In this document: piece after piece, positions 37,668 to 43,656 of the stretch | Layout of the letters: every line of letters starts with the position of its first letter | Position numbering within the stretch: the first letter of the stretch is position 1 | NCBI RefSeq assembly: GCF_019218265.1 | Contig: NZ_JAHUZE010000001.1 | Location: 992,001 to 1,056,000 of the forward strand | DNA from: Maritimibacter dapengensis | Lineage (GTDB): Bacteria > Pseudomonadota > Alphaproteobacteria > Rhodobacterales > Rhodobacteraceae | DNA: 64,000 nucleotides | Direction of reading: 5' to 3' | The notes under the pieces: generated by a model | Seen by the model: the letters and a program-made list of their open reading frames with translations, nothing else | Databases searched by the model: none | Told to the model about the DNA's origin: nothing | Translations under genes and position numbers: made by a program

Positions 37668-38804
37668 ATGTCCGACAGAAAAATCTATGACGAACCCGGG
37701 CCGGTGGAGCTGACCCACCAGGACATCATCTCGAAGATCGAGGACATCATCGAGGATGCGCGCAACGGGCGTATGTTCATCCTCGTCGATCACGAGGACC
37801 GCGAGAACGAGGGCGACCTCGTGATTCCCGCGCAGATGGCCACGCCGGAAGCGATCAACTTCATGGCCACCCATGGCCGCGGCCTGATCTGCCTGTCGAT
37901 GACGTCGGACCGGGTCGACGCGCTGGGACTGCCGCTGATGGCGTCGCAGAACTCTTCGCGCCACGAAACCGCCTTCACCACCTCGATCGAGGCGCGCGAA
38001 GGCGTGACCACGGGCATCTCGGCCCATGATCGCGCGCGCACCGTGGCCGTGGCGATTGACCCGACGCGGGGTGCGCAGGACATCGCGACGCCCGGCCACG
38101 TGTTCCCGCTCAGGGCCAAGGACGGCGGCGTGCTGGTGCGCGCGGGCCATACCGAGGCCGCCGTGGACATCGCGCGGCTTGCCGGGCTGAACCCATCCGG
38201 CGTGATCTGCGAGATCATGAACGAAGACGGCACCATGGCGCGGCTTCCCGATCTCGTCGCCTTCGCGCAACGCCACGGGCTCAAGATCGGCACGATCAGC
38301 GACCTCATCGCGTATCGCCACCGGCACGACAACCTCGTCAATGAGAGCGCGGTGAAACAGGTTCACTCGGCCTTTGGGGGCGACTGGCTGCTGCGGATCT
38401 TCACGGACGAGACGCAGGGCGCCGAGCATATCGTGATGACCAAGGGCGATCTGACCTCGGATGAGCCGGTTCTGGTCCGGATGCATGCGCTCAACCCGCT
38501 CGAAGACGCGCTGGGCGTCGGCCCGAGCCCGCATAACGAATTGTCGCGCGCCATGGAGATCGTGGCCGAGAAGGGCCGGGGGGCCATCGTGCTCTTGCGC
38601 GACCCCGGCATGAAGCTCGCCTTCGATGGCGAGGTGAGCCCGCAGGTGCTTCGGCAATATGGGCTGGGCGCGCAGATTTTGTCGGCGCTGGGCATCCACG
38701 AGCTGATCCTGCTGACCGACAGCCCGCAGCCGAAGGTCGTGGGCCTCGACGCCTATGACCTCGCCATCGTGGACACGCACCCGATTCTCGGAGACCAGAA
38801 ATAA
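37668..38804 (+). CDS. ribB: 3,4-dihydroxy-2-butanone-4-phosphate synthase fused to a degenerate RibA-like domain (RibBX)
   Basis: The N-terminal half (residues 1-205) is RibB: HEDRENEGDLVIP, THGRGLICLSM, RHETAFTTSIEAREGVTTG and GHVFPLRAKDGGVL. The C-terminal half aligns with GTP cyclohydrolase II but lacks the zinc cysteines: where RibA has the CLTGD...RCDC motif this reads RMHALNPLEDALGVGPSPHN. It is therefore the RibBX type described in proteobacteria, where the second domain is not a cyclohydrolase and must be complemented by a separate RibA. ATG 37668 follows GAGGAG. ribH overlaps by one base. Confidence 0.93.
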   Translation: MSDRKIYDEPGPVELTHQDIISKIEDIIEDARNGRMFILVDHEDRENEGDLVIPAQMATPEAINFMATHGRGLICLSMTSDRVDALGLPLMASQNSSRHETAFTTSIEAREGVTTGISAHDRARTVAVAIDPTRGAQDIATPGHVFPLRAKDGGVLVRAGHTEAAVDIARLAGLNPSGVICEIMNEDGTMARLPDLVAFAQRHGLKIGTISDLIAYRHRHDNLVNESAVKQVHSAFGGDWLLRIFTDETQGAEHIVMTKGDLTSDEPVLVRMHALNPLEDALGVGPSPHNELSRAMEIVAEKGRGAIVLLRDPGMKLAFDGEVSPQVLRQYGLGAQILSALGIHELILLTDSPQPKVVGLDAYDLAIVDTHPILGDQK

Positions 38805-39349
38805 TGGCCCAGACCGAATACACCCTTCCGCGCCCCGACTTCGACACGCCGGTGAAACTTCTTATCGTCGTTGCCCCGTTCTACCGCGAGATCGCCGATG
38901 GGCTGATCGCGGGCGCCAAGGCCGAGATCGAGGCCGCAGGCGCGACCTATGAACTCGTCGAAGTGCCCGGCGCGCTCGAACTGCCGACCGCCATCGGCAT
39001 CGCCGACCGCACGTCGAATTTCGACGGCTTCGTCGCGCTCGGTTGCGTGATCCGGGGCGAGACCACGCATTACGACACCGTGTGCAACGATTCATCGCGC
39101 GGGATCATGGAGCTGGGTCTCCGGGGCCTGTGCATCGGGAACGGTATCCTGACGGTCGAGAACGCCGAACAGGCCGAAGCACGCGCCAACCCGGCGAAGA
39201 TGAACAAAGGCGCCGGTGCCGCTGCCGCCGCGCTTCATCTTGTTGCGTTAAGCAGAAAGTGGCGTGGGGGCGAAAAGCCGGTTGGCTTCCAGCCGCGCGG
39301 GGAATACAAGCTCGCCGGCACACCCGACGAAGGCCCCAGCCGCACATGA
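38804..39349 (+). CDS. ribH: 6,7-dimethyl-8-ribityllumazine synthase RibH
   Basis: Forms the lumazine precursor of riboflavin from the RibB and RibD products; assembles into pentamers or icosahedra. The 181-residue product has VVAPFYREIADGLIAGAKAE, VEVPGALELPTAI and GCVIRGETTHYDTVCNDSSRG, which are signature active-site segments. The C-terminus is slightly longer than in E. coli (GFQPRGEYKLAGTPDEG). It starts at the ribBX stop and overlaps nusB by 4 bp. Confidence 0.97.
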   Translation: MAQTEYTLPRPDFDTPVKLLIVVAPFYREIADGLIAGAKAEIEAAGATYELVEVPGALELPTAIGIADRTSNFDGFVALGCVIRGETTHYDTVCNDSSRGIMELGLRGLCIGNGILTVENAEQAEARANPAKMNKGAGAAAAALHLVALSRKWRGGEKPVGFQPRGEYKLAGTPDEGPSRT

Positions 39350-39846
39350 CCGAAGATCAGCCCCAGGACGCCCCCAAGCGTCAAATGTCAGGCAATTTGA
39401 AACGCCGCATGAAGTCCGCCTCGCGGCTCTATGCCGTTCAGGCGCTGTTTCAGATGGAAGCGGCAGAGCAGGGGCTGGAAAAGGTGCGCAAGGAATTCGA
39501 GACGCATCGCTTCGGTGCGACCTATGAAGAAGGCGAGTTCGAAGAGGGCGACGTGGACCTGTTCCGTGCGCTTCTGAACGAAGCCGTCGACCGGCAGGCC
39601 AAGATCGACCAGATGACCGACCGCGCGCTTGTGGCGAAATGGCCCATCGCGCGGATCGACCCGACGCTGCGCGCGCTGTTTCGCGCGGCGGGGGCCGAGC
39701 TTCTGATCGGGGACACGCCGCCCAAAGTGGTGATCGTCGAATTCGTGGATGTCGCCAAGGCGTTCTTCCCGGAAGGCGAAGAGCCGAAATTCTCCAACGC
39801 CGTGCTCGACCACATGGCGCGGGAGGCCCGGCCCGAGGCGTTCTGA
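39346..39846 (+). CDS. nusB: Transcription antitermination factor NusB
   Basis: NusB, with NusE, binds boxA RNA and supports rRNA antitermination. The 166-residue all-helical product contains SASRLYAVQALFQMEAAEQG and the C-terminal KVVIVEFVDVAKAFFPEGEE, typical of the family. ATG 39346 overlaps the ribH stop; the ribH-nusB pairing is widely conserved. Downstream is a 179-bp regulatory region before the next gene. Confidence 0.95.
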   Translation: MTEDQPQDAPKRQMSGNLKRRMKSASRLYAVQALFQMEAAEQGLEKVRKEFETHRFGATYEEGEFEEGDVDLFRALLNEAVDRQAKIDQMTDRALVAKWPIARIDPTLRALFRAAGAELLIGDTPPKVVIVEFVDVAKAFFPEGEEPKFSNAVLDHMAREARPEAF

Positions 39847-39890
39847 ACGCCCCGTTAACCTTTTGCCGGCTCTCGCGATCTGGCAGGTTT

Positions 39891-39934
39891 GCCATACGCT
39901 TTCCATACGTAATACATATGTGTTCCATACGTCG
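39891..39934 (+). repeat. Four tandem 11-bp repeats (iterons)
   Basis: Four consecutive 11-mers: GCCATACGCTT, TCCATACGTAA, TACATATGTGT, TCCATACGTCG, consensus TCCATACGTNN. The 11-bp period is about one helical turn, so all sites face the same side of the DNA. A TTGCCA at 39889-39894 and TACATA at 39913-39918 could be a promoter overlapping the repeats. They lie 90-135 bp before the small membrane protein gene at 40026. No regulator is assigned. Confidence 0.65.
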
Positions 39935-39984
39935 TTGAGCGAGAAAGCGGCGGGGTTACCGGTGCGACTCGATACCGCTTTGGA

Positions 39985-40012
39985 CTCATATATTCGCGTG
40001 CTAATATGTGAG
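39985..40012 (+). promoter_or_regulatory. Imperfect inverted repeat abutting the RBS of the membrane protein gene
   Basis: CTCATATATT (39985-39994), spacer CGCGTGCT, AATATGTGAG (40003-40012): nine of ten bases pair. It ends just before the ribosome binding site AGGAGGT. It may be a second operator, or an RNA hairpin that controls translation. Confidence 0.5.
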
Positions 40013-40025
40013 TAGGAGGTGGCCT

Positions 40026-40331
40026 ATGCCCAAGCTCGTCAAACTCTACATTCGTCAGGTTCTGATCGGTTTCGGTCTTGCCGGTGTCTTCGTCGCGCTG
40101 CTTTTGTGGCAGAACGTCGCGAACCTCTGGCACCTCGTCTCGACATCCGACATCGGCTGGATCGCGGTGGTGATGTTGTTCATGGGGCATGGGATCGTTT
40201 TCGCGGGCGTGCAATTCGCCATCACCATCATGCGGATGGGTGAAGAGGACGAGCCCAAGGGCGGTAAACGTCAGCCGATTGCGACCAACATCCCGGTGCG
40301 CATCGAGGCGACCGCGACAAAGCGTCAGTAG
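40026..40331 (+). CDS. Small two-helix membrane protein, unknown function
   Basis: A 101-residue protein with two hydrophobic segments (about residues 10-28 and 42-66) and a basic, cytoplasm-like tail. ATG 40026 follows a strong AGGAGGT; the frame is open one turn upstream but without Shine-Dalgarno. I do not recognise a family. Its upstream region is unusually elaborate (four 11-bp repeats and an inverted repeat), implying tight control. Its 3' end overlaps the nitroreductase gene on the other strand by 7 bp. Confidence 0.7.
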   Translation: MPKLVKLYIRQVLIGFGLAGVFVALLLWQNVANLWHLVSTSDIGWIAVVMLFMGHGIVFAGVQFAITIMRMGEEDEPKGGKRQPIATNIPVRIEATATKRQ

Positions 40332-41014
40332 ACCTTCAGAATTTCGTCCAGCGGTTTCTTGATCTTCGCCACGGCGGGGACGGTGGCATCCTCTGCGGCA
40401 TGGCCGACGGCAAGGATCATCACGGGCTTTTCGCTGTCCGGGCGGTTCAAGGCTTTATTGAGGAATTTCATCGGGTTGGGCGTGTGGGTTAAAGCCGATA
40501 GACCGGCGTTGTGCAACGCCGCTATGAGAAATCCTGTGGCGATGCCCACGCTTTCAGGGACGTAGTAATTCTTGAAGCGCGTGCCATCGTCGAATGCGCC
40601 CCATCGCTGAGCGAAAATCACGATGAGCCAGGGCGCGATTTCGAGATGCGGCTTGGAGGCATCGGTGCCGAGCGGCTCCAGCGCCTTCAGCCATTCATCG
40701 CCCGCACCGCCATCGTAGAACTTCTCTTCTTCCGCTTCGGCCTCGGCCCGGATGCGCGACTTGAGCGCGGGGTCCTGAACCGCGGCGAAGAACCAGGGCT
40801 GGTGGTTGGCCCCGGACGGCGCGCGGCCCGCCGTGGCGACGGCGGTCTCGATGATGTCGCGCGGCACGGGGCGGGGAGAGAAATCGCGTATCGTGTGCCG
40901 TTTGGACATGAGATCGAAGAAGTCTCGCGCCGCCTCGAGCGCCTCGTCGTCGCTCCGTTCGATCCGATCGGGAATCGGCAAGGCCTCGTGCGGTAGATTG
41001 TCTTTTGAAAACAT
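40325..41014 (-). CDS. Nitroreductase family protein
   Basis: A 229-residue FMN-dependent oxidoreductase. The FMN-binding N-terminal segment SKRHTIRDFSPRPVPRDIIE (about residues 37-56) is followed by APSGANHQPWFF, and the C-terminal part by ESVGIATGFLIAALHNAGL and PVMILAVGHAAED. Such enzymes reduce nitro groups, quinones or enones with NAD(P)H. ATG 41014 has GGAGGAG upstream. The gene begins about 40 bp past the terminator of the small RNA candidate on the same strand. Confidence 0.9.
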   Translation of the reverse strand: MFSKDNLPHEALPIPDRIERSDDEALEAARDFFDLMSKRHTIRDFSPRPVPRDIIETAVATAGRAPSGANHQPWFFAAVQDPALKSRIRAEAEAEEEKFYDGGAGDEWLKALEPLGTDASKPHLEIAPWLIVIFAQRWGAFDDGTRFKNYYVPESVGIATGFLIAALHNAGLSALTHTPNPMKFLNKALNRPDSEKPVMILAVGHAAEDATVPAVAKIKKPLDEILKVY

Positions 41015-41054
41015 GGTGCCTCCTCCGGTCGCCGAAACCGTAACCACGCGGCAC

Positions 41055-41257
41055 AAAAAACAAAAGCGCCGCCCGAAGGCGACGCTTTGTCAGGTGTGGC
41101 GGGACCACCGCAACCGTCTGGGAAGCGCATTCCCGAGGACCTGTATATACAGGTGGGCGCCGGGTAACTCGGCCACGGCCGCGACAGAGCCAGCTCCCTC
41201 GGATTTGCTTAAGGCCACCGGAATGTTCCCGTCTGACGAGAAGGGCAGATCGCCACA
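41055..41257 (-). ncRNA. Small RNA gene with own promoter and terminator (6S RNA candidate)
   Basis: On the minus strand a promoter (TTGCGC, 17 bp, TATCTC) is followed 7 bp later by TGTGGCG (41257-41251), which pairs perfectly with CGCCACA (41101-41095), closing a 163-nt RNA. An inner helix CCGAGG (41203-41198 region) with CCUCGG (41137-41132 region) leaves a large internal bubble, as in the rod-like 6S RNA that sequesters RNA polymerase. A strong terminator hairpin ends the transcript at about 41055. No long conserved protein is needed to explain the region. The 6S identity is only a structural guess; the small RNA gene itself is better supported. Confidence 0.6.
41059..41088 (-). terminator. 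Intrinsic terminator of the small RNA
   Basis: On the minus strand: AAAGCG-T-CGCC, loop TTCG, GGCG-G-CGCTTTT, then GTTTTTTGTG. A UUCG-type tetraloop, 10 paired bases with one mismatch and a long T-run. It lies between the small RNA and the nitroreductase gene. Confidence 0.85.
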
Positions 41258-41263
41258 AGACCC

Positions 41264-41292
41264 GAGATAGGCTGCGCGGAGGCGACGCGCAA
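41264..41292 (-). promoter_or_regulatory. Sigma-70 type promoter of the small RNA
   Basis: Read on the minus strand: TTGCGC (41292-41287), exactly 17 bp, TATCTC (41269-41264). Start of transcription is expected at about 41257, at the closing helix of the RNA. Four of six -35 and four of six -10 bases match consensus. Confidence 0.6.
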
Positions 41293-41314
41293 GAGGCTTG
41301 CAGACTTGTCTTTT

Positions 41315-41329
41315 GTTCACGAAATGTTC
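41315..41329 (+). promoter_or_regulatory. LexA (SOS) box upstream of mmcB
   Basis: GTTC-ACGAAAT-GTTC, an exact match to the alphaproteobacterial LexA box GTTC-N7-GTTC, ending 11 bp before the mmcB ATG. mmcB is a known LexA-regulated gene in Caulobacter, so damage-induced expression is expected. The closeness to the start codon suggests a very short leader. Confidence 0.85.
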
Positions 41330-41340
41330 AAAGTCGACCC

Positions 41341-41808
41341 ATGGATGAATTGCCCCTTCAACCCGGCCAGCTTCTCGCCCGAGGCGTGGCGCGTCACCTG
41401 CGCCGCTACGACTTCGCCAGCGTCGAGGAGTTTGTGCCGGCGCGAGGTTTGCGAACCGACCTCTATGCCGTTGGTCCGAAAGGGGAAATCTGGGTCATCG
41501 AATGTAAATCGAGCCGTGCCGATTACATGACGGATCACAAATGGCAGGGTTATCTGGAGTATTGCGACCGCTTCTTCTGGGCGGTCGACGGGGATTTTCC
41601 GGTGGAGCTCTTGCCGGATGAAACCGGTCTCATCATCGCCGACAGCTACGATGCCGAGATCGTCCGCATGGGACCGGAGACGAAACTCGCGCCGGCACGC
41701 CGCAAGAAGATGATGCTGAAATTCGCGCGAAACGCGGCCAGCCGGCTACAGGGCTACCGCGACCCCGGTGTCAGCGCTTTTTCGGACCCTTCGAGCCCTT
41801 TGCGTTGA
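41341..41808 (+). CDS. mmcB: MmcB family DNA repair protein (putative nuclease)
   Basis: A 155-residue protein of the MmcB family (mutagenesis and DNA repair, Caulobacter). It has a PD-(D/E)xK-like core: RTDLYAVGPKGEIWVIECKSS with Asp and Glu-x-Lys in place (about residues 39-58), then HKWQGYLEYCDRFFWAV. Members are LexA-controlled and proposed as DNA-damage endonucleases. The start ATG 41341 directly follows the LexA box. The 3' end overlaps the DUF6324 gene on the other strand by 38 bp. Confidence 0.88.
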   Translation: MDELPLQPGQLLARGVARHLRRYDFASVEEFVPARGLRTDLYAVGPKGEIWVIECKSSRADYMTDHKWQGYLEYCDRFFWAVDGDFPVELLPDETGLIIADSYDAEIVRMGPETKLAPARRKKMMLKFARNAASRLQGYRDPGVSAFSDPSSPLR

Positions 41809-41986
41809 CCTTTTGCGCCTGCATCGCGGCGGCCTTGATTTCCTCTGCGATTTCAATCGCTTCCTCGGGCTCGAAATCCATCGGAAGGTCGATCCCGTCG
41901 CCCTCGATATAAATGCGCACCATGCCGAGCGTCGTCGGCCCGATCTGCAGATTGGCGGAAATGTCGCTTTCGCTGTTGATGCCCAT
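41771..41986 (-). CDS. DUF6324-type small protein
   Basis: A 71-residue small protein. The N-terminus is GINSESDISANLQIGPTTLG, then RIYIEGDGIDLPMDFEPEEA and a Lys-rich tail ending KGPKKR. The pattern matches a small family widespread in Rhodobacterales that I know as DUF6324; its function is undescribed. It overlaps mmcB tail-to-tail by 38 bp. ATG 41986 is followed upstream by AGGAG. Confidence 0.75.
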   Translation of the reverse strand: MGINSESDISANLQIGPTTLGMVRIYIEGDGIDLPMDFEPEEAIEIAEEIKAAAMQAQKVNAKGSKGPKKR

Positions 41987-42091
41987 GATATGCTCCTTCG
42001 CCGGACCAATCCGAGTTACGCGGCAGGGGGCGGATTTTCAAGCCCGACCTCTTGCATTGATCGGGCGGGGCGGCTAAACGCTCCTTCGCGT

Positions 42092-42168
42092 GCCGACATA
42101 GCTCAGCTGGTTAGAGCGCTTGATTGTGGATCAAGAGGTCCCCCGTTCGAACCGGGGTGTCGGTACCA
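42092..42168 (+). tRNA. tRNA-His (GTG anticodon)
   Basis: A complete cloverleaf: acceptor GCCGACA pairs with TGTCGGT (42158-42164), D-arm AGCTCAGCTGGTTAGAGC, anticodon stem TTGAT/ATCAA with loop TTGTGGA and anticodon GTG at 42126-42128, T-arm CCCCGTTCGAACCGGGG, encoded CCA at 42166-42168. It has no G at -1 (a T there), a G1-U72 wobble and A73, the alphaproteobacterial form of tRNA-His. Confidence 0.97.
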
Positions 42169-42182
42169 TCTCTCCTTCTTAT

Positions 42183-42485
42183 TCAGTCAGAGACGGCAAC
42201 CTCCTGCCGCAACGTTCGGCCGTCCGGCGAAAAGATCAGGATGCGCCCGTCATCGGTGACTACCGCAAGGAAATCGGGGCCGCGAGTCAGCGCGTGAACC
42301 TGTGCGCCGTCTGGCAGGGCGATCTCGTCGGGAAACGCGGCGGGCGCACTGTCGTTGAAACGCATGACAACCAGCGCGATCAGCACTACAAGGCCCACGA
42401 TCATCGTGACGGTCAGCGTCGTCACCAGCCATTTCAGGTAGCGCACAAGACCCTGGTCCACGCCGCTTTCGGGAGCTTCATCCAT
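42183..42485 (-). CDS. DUF6476-type membrane protein
   Basis: A 100-residue protein with one membrane helix (WLVTTLTVTMIVGLVVLIAL, about residues 18-40) and an extracytoplasmic beta-strand tail (VTDDGRILIFSPDGRTLRQE). The sequence matches a small family common in Rhodobacterales, DUF6476, of unknown function. Its ATG (42485-42483) overlaps the ATG of the divergent pseudouridine synthase (42484-42486), so the two promoters must lie inside each other's coding region or both messages be nearly leaderless. Confidence 0.78.
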   Translation of the reverse strand: MDEAPESGVDQGLVRYLKWLVTTLTVTMIVGLVVLIALVVMRFNDSAPAAFPDEIALPDGAQVHALTRGPDFLAVVTDDGRILIFSPDGRTLRQEVAVSD

Positions 42486-43512
42486 GTCCAGCACCGTCCT
42501 TGTCACCATCGGGGCCGATCCGCCCAAGCGGCTTGATAAGGCATTGGCCCGCGACGTGCCAGAGGCGGCCAACCTGTCGCGCTCGCGCCTGGCCCGGCTG
42601 ATCGCGGATGGCGCGGTGTCGCGGGCGGGCGACGTGATGGACGATCCGCGCGCGAAGGTGGGCGAGGGCGATGTGCTGGAAATCGCGGTGCCCGAGGCGG
42701 TCGAGAGCCATATCGGGCCCGAGGATATTCCGCTCGATATCGTTTATGAGGACGACGACCTCGTCGTGGTGAACAAACCCGCCGGAATGGTCGTCCATCC
42801 GGCGCCGGGGACGCCTTCAGGCACTCTCGTTAACGCATTGTTAGGACATTGCGGAGATGATCTGTCGGGCGTCGGTGGGGCGAAGCGCCCCGGCATCGTC
42901 CACCGGATCGACAAGGATACGTCGGGTTTGCTCGTGGTCGCCAAGTCGGATGCTGCACATCACGGGCTTGCCGCGCAGTTCGAGAAGCACAGTGTCGAGC
43001 GGCATTACAAGGCGCTGGTCTACGGCGTGCCGGACAAGGCCGATCCGCGGCTCAAGGGCATCAAGGGCGTGAGCTTCGAGCAGGGAGGGATCGTCAAGAT
43101 CACCACGCAACTCGCCCGCCACAAGCATGACCGGCAGAAACAGGCGGTGGTCTGGGGCAGCGGGCGCCATGCGGTGACGCGCGCGAGGGCCGAAGAAACC
43201 TTCGGCGCGCCACCGAGCCTTGCGCTCATGGACTGCTGGCTCGAGACCGGGCGCACCCACCAGATCCGGGTGCACATGGCCCATATCGGGCACGGGTTGG
43301 TCGGTGATCCGACCTATGGCGGGCGGCGTAAACCGTCAGAGGCCGCGCTGGGGGCTGCCGGAGCCGCTGCGATCCGGGCCTTCGACCGGCAGGCGCTTCA
43401 TGCCGCGACGCTTGGGTTCACACATCCCGTGAGCGAGGAACCCATGCGTTTCGAGGCGCGTTTGCCTGAGGACATGGCCGCGCTGGTTGAAACACTCCGC
43501 ACAAGGGCGTGA
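42484..43512 (+). CDS. RluA-family 23S rRNA pseudouridine synthase (RluD type)
   Basis: A 342-residue pseudouridine synthase. An N-terminal S4 domain (LSRSRLARLIADGAVSRAGD) precedes the catalytic domain with the key motif VHRIDKDTSGLLVVAK, whose Asp is the nucleophile. Length and the S4 domain fit RluD (23S positions 1911, 1915, 1917) better than RluA or RluC, but paralogues overlap. rpoH follows 144 bp downstream. The divergent DUF6476 gene shares its start region. Confidence 0.88.
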   Translation: MSSTVLVTIGADPPKRLDKALARDVPEAANLSRSRLARLIADGAVSRAGDVMDDPRAKVGEGDVLEIAVPEAVESHIGPEDIPLDIVYEDDDLVVVNKPAGMVVHPAPGTPSGTLVNALLGHCGDDLSGVGGAKRPGIVHRIDKDTSGLLVVAKSDAAHHGLAAQFEKHSVERHYKALVYGVPDKADPRLKGIKGVSFEQGGIVKITTQLARHKHDRQKQAVVWGSGRHAVTRARAEETFGAPPSLALMDCWLETGRTHQIRVHMAHIGHGLVGDPTYGGRRKPSEAALGAAGAAAIRAFDRQALHAATLGFTHPVSEEPMRFEARLPEDMAALVETLRTRA

Positions 43513-43557
43513 CGCCCCTGTCGGACCGACGGAAACGGCCGCATACTGCGTGTAACA

Positions 43558-43580
43558 TTCAAGGGTTCCCGGCCCTTGAA
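43558..43580 (+). other. Inverted repeat between rluD-like gene and rpoH
   Basis: TTCAAGGG-TTCCCGG-CCCTTGAA, a perfect 8-bp inverted repeat 45 bp after the pseudouridine synthase stop. The right arm overlaps the CTTGAA of the putative rpoH promoter. It could be the 3' hairpin of the upstream gene or a regulatory site. There is no T-tract. Confidence 0.45.
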
Positions 43581-43602
43581 CAGGCGTGTTAGCGCCCTAA
43601 AT
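43575..43602 (+). promoter_or_regulatory. Putative RpoH-type promoter of rpoH (autoregulation)
   Basis: CTTGAA (43575-43580), 14 bp, CCCTAAAT (43595-43602), about 55 bp before the rpoH ATG. The -35 is exact for sigma-32; the -10 is close to CCCCATNT. The same layout with the same 14-bp spacer is upstream of ftsH. In the leader, CCCGCA-ACAT-TGCGGG (43615-43630) can form a hairpin. Confidence 0.5.
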
Positions 43603-43656
43603 GTAATGTTAAGCCCCGCAACATTGCGGGTCCGACAGTGGAGCAACGGACAAAAG

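Noticed and set aside
38280-38804. GTP cyclohydrolase II activity of the second half of ribB
   Set aside because: The zinc-binding cysteines and the RCDC motif are missing, so the domain should not be called an active RibA.
41139-41154. ACCTGTATATACAGGT palindrome as an E. coli-like LexA box
   Set aside because: CTGT-N4-ACAG has the wrong spacing (E. coli needs N8), and alphaproteobacterial LexA uses GTTC-N7-GTTC. It is probably a hairpin within the small RNA.
41090-41320. A minus-strand open frame of 76 codons
   Set aside because: It overlaps the small RNA gene, its promoter and part of its terminator side, has no ribosome binding site and no recognised family; the RNA signals explain the region better.
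42833-42848. CtrA-like TTAA-N7-TTAG
   Set aside because: It lies within coding sequence of the pseudouridine synthase, has one mismatch, and no promoter context.
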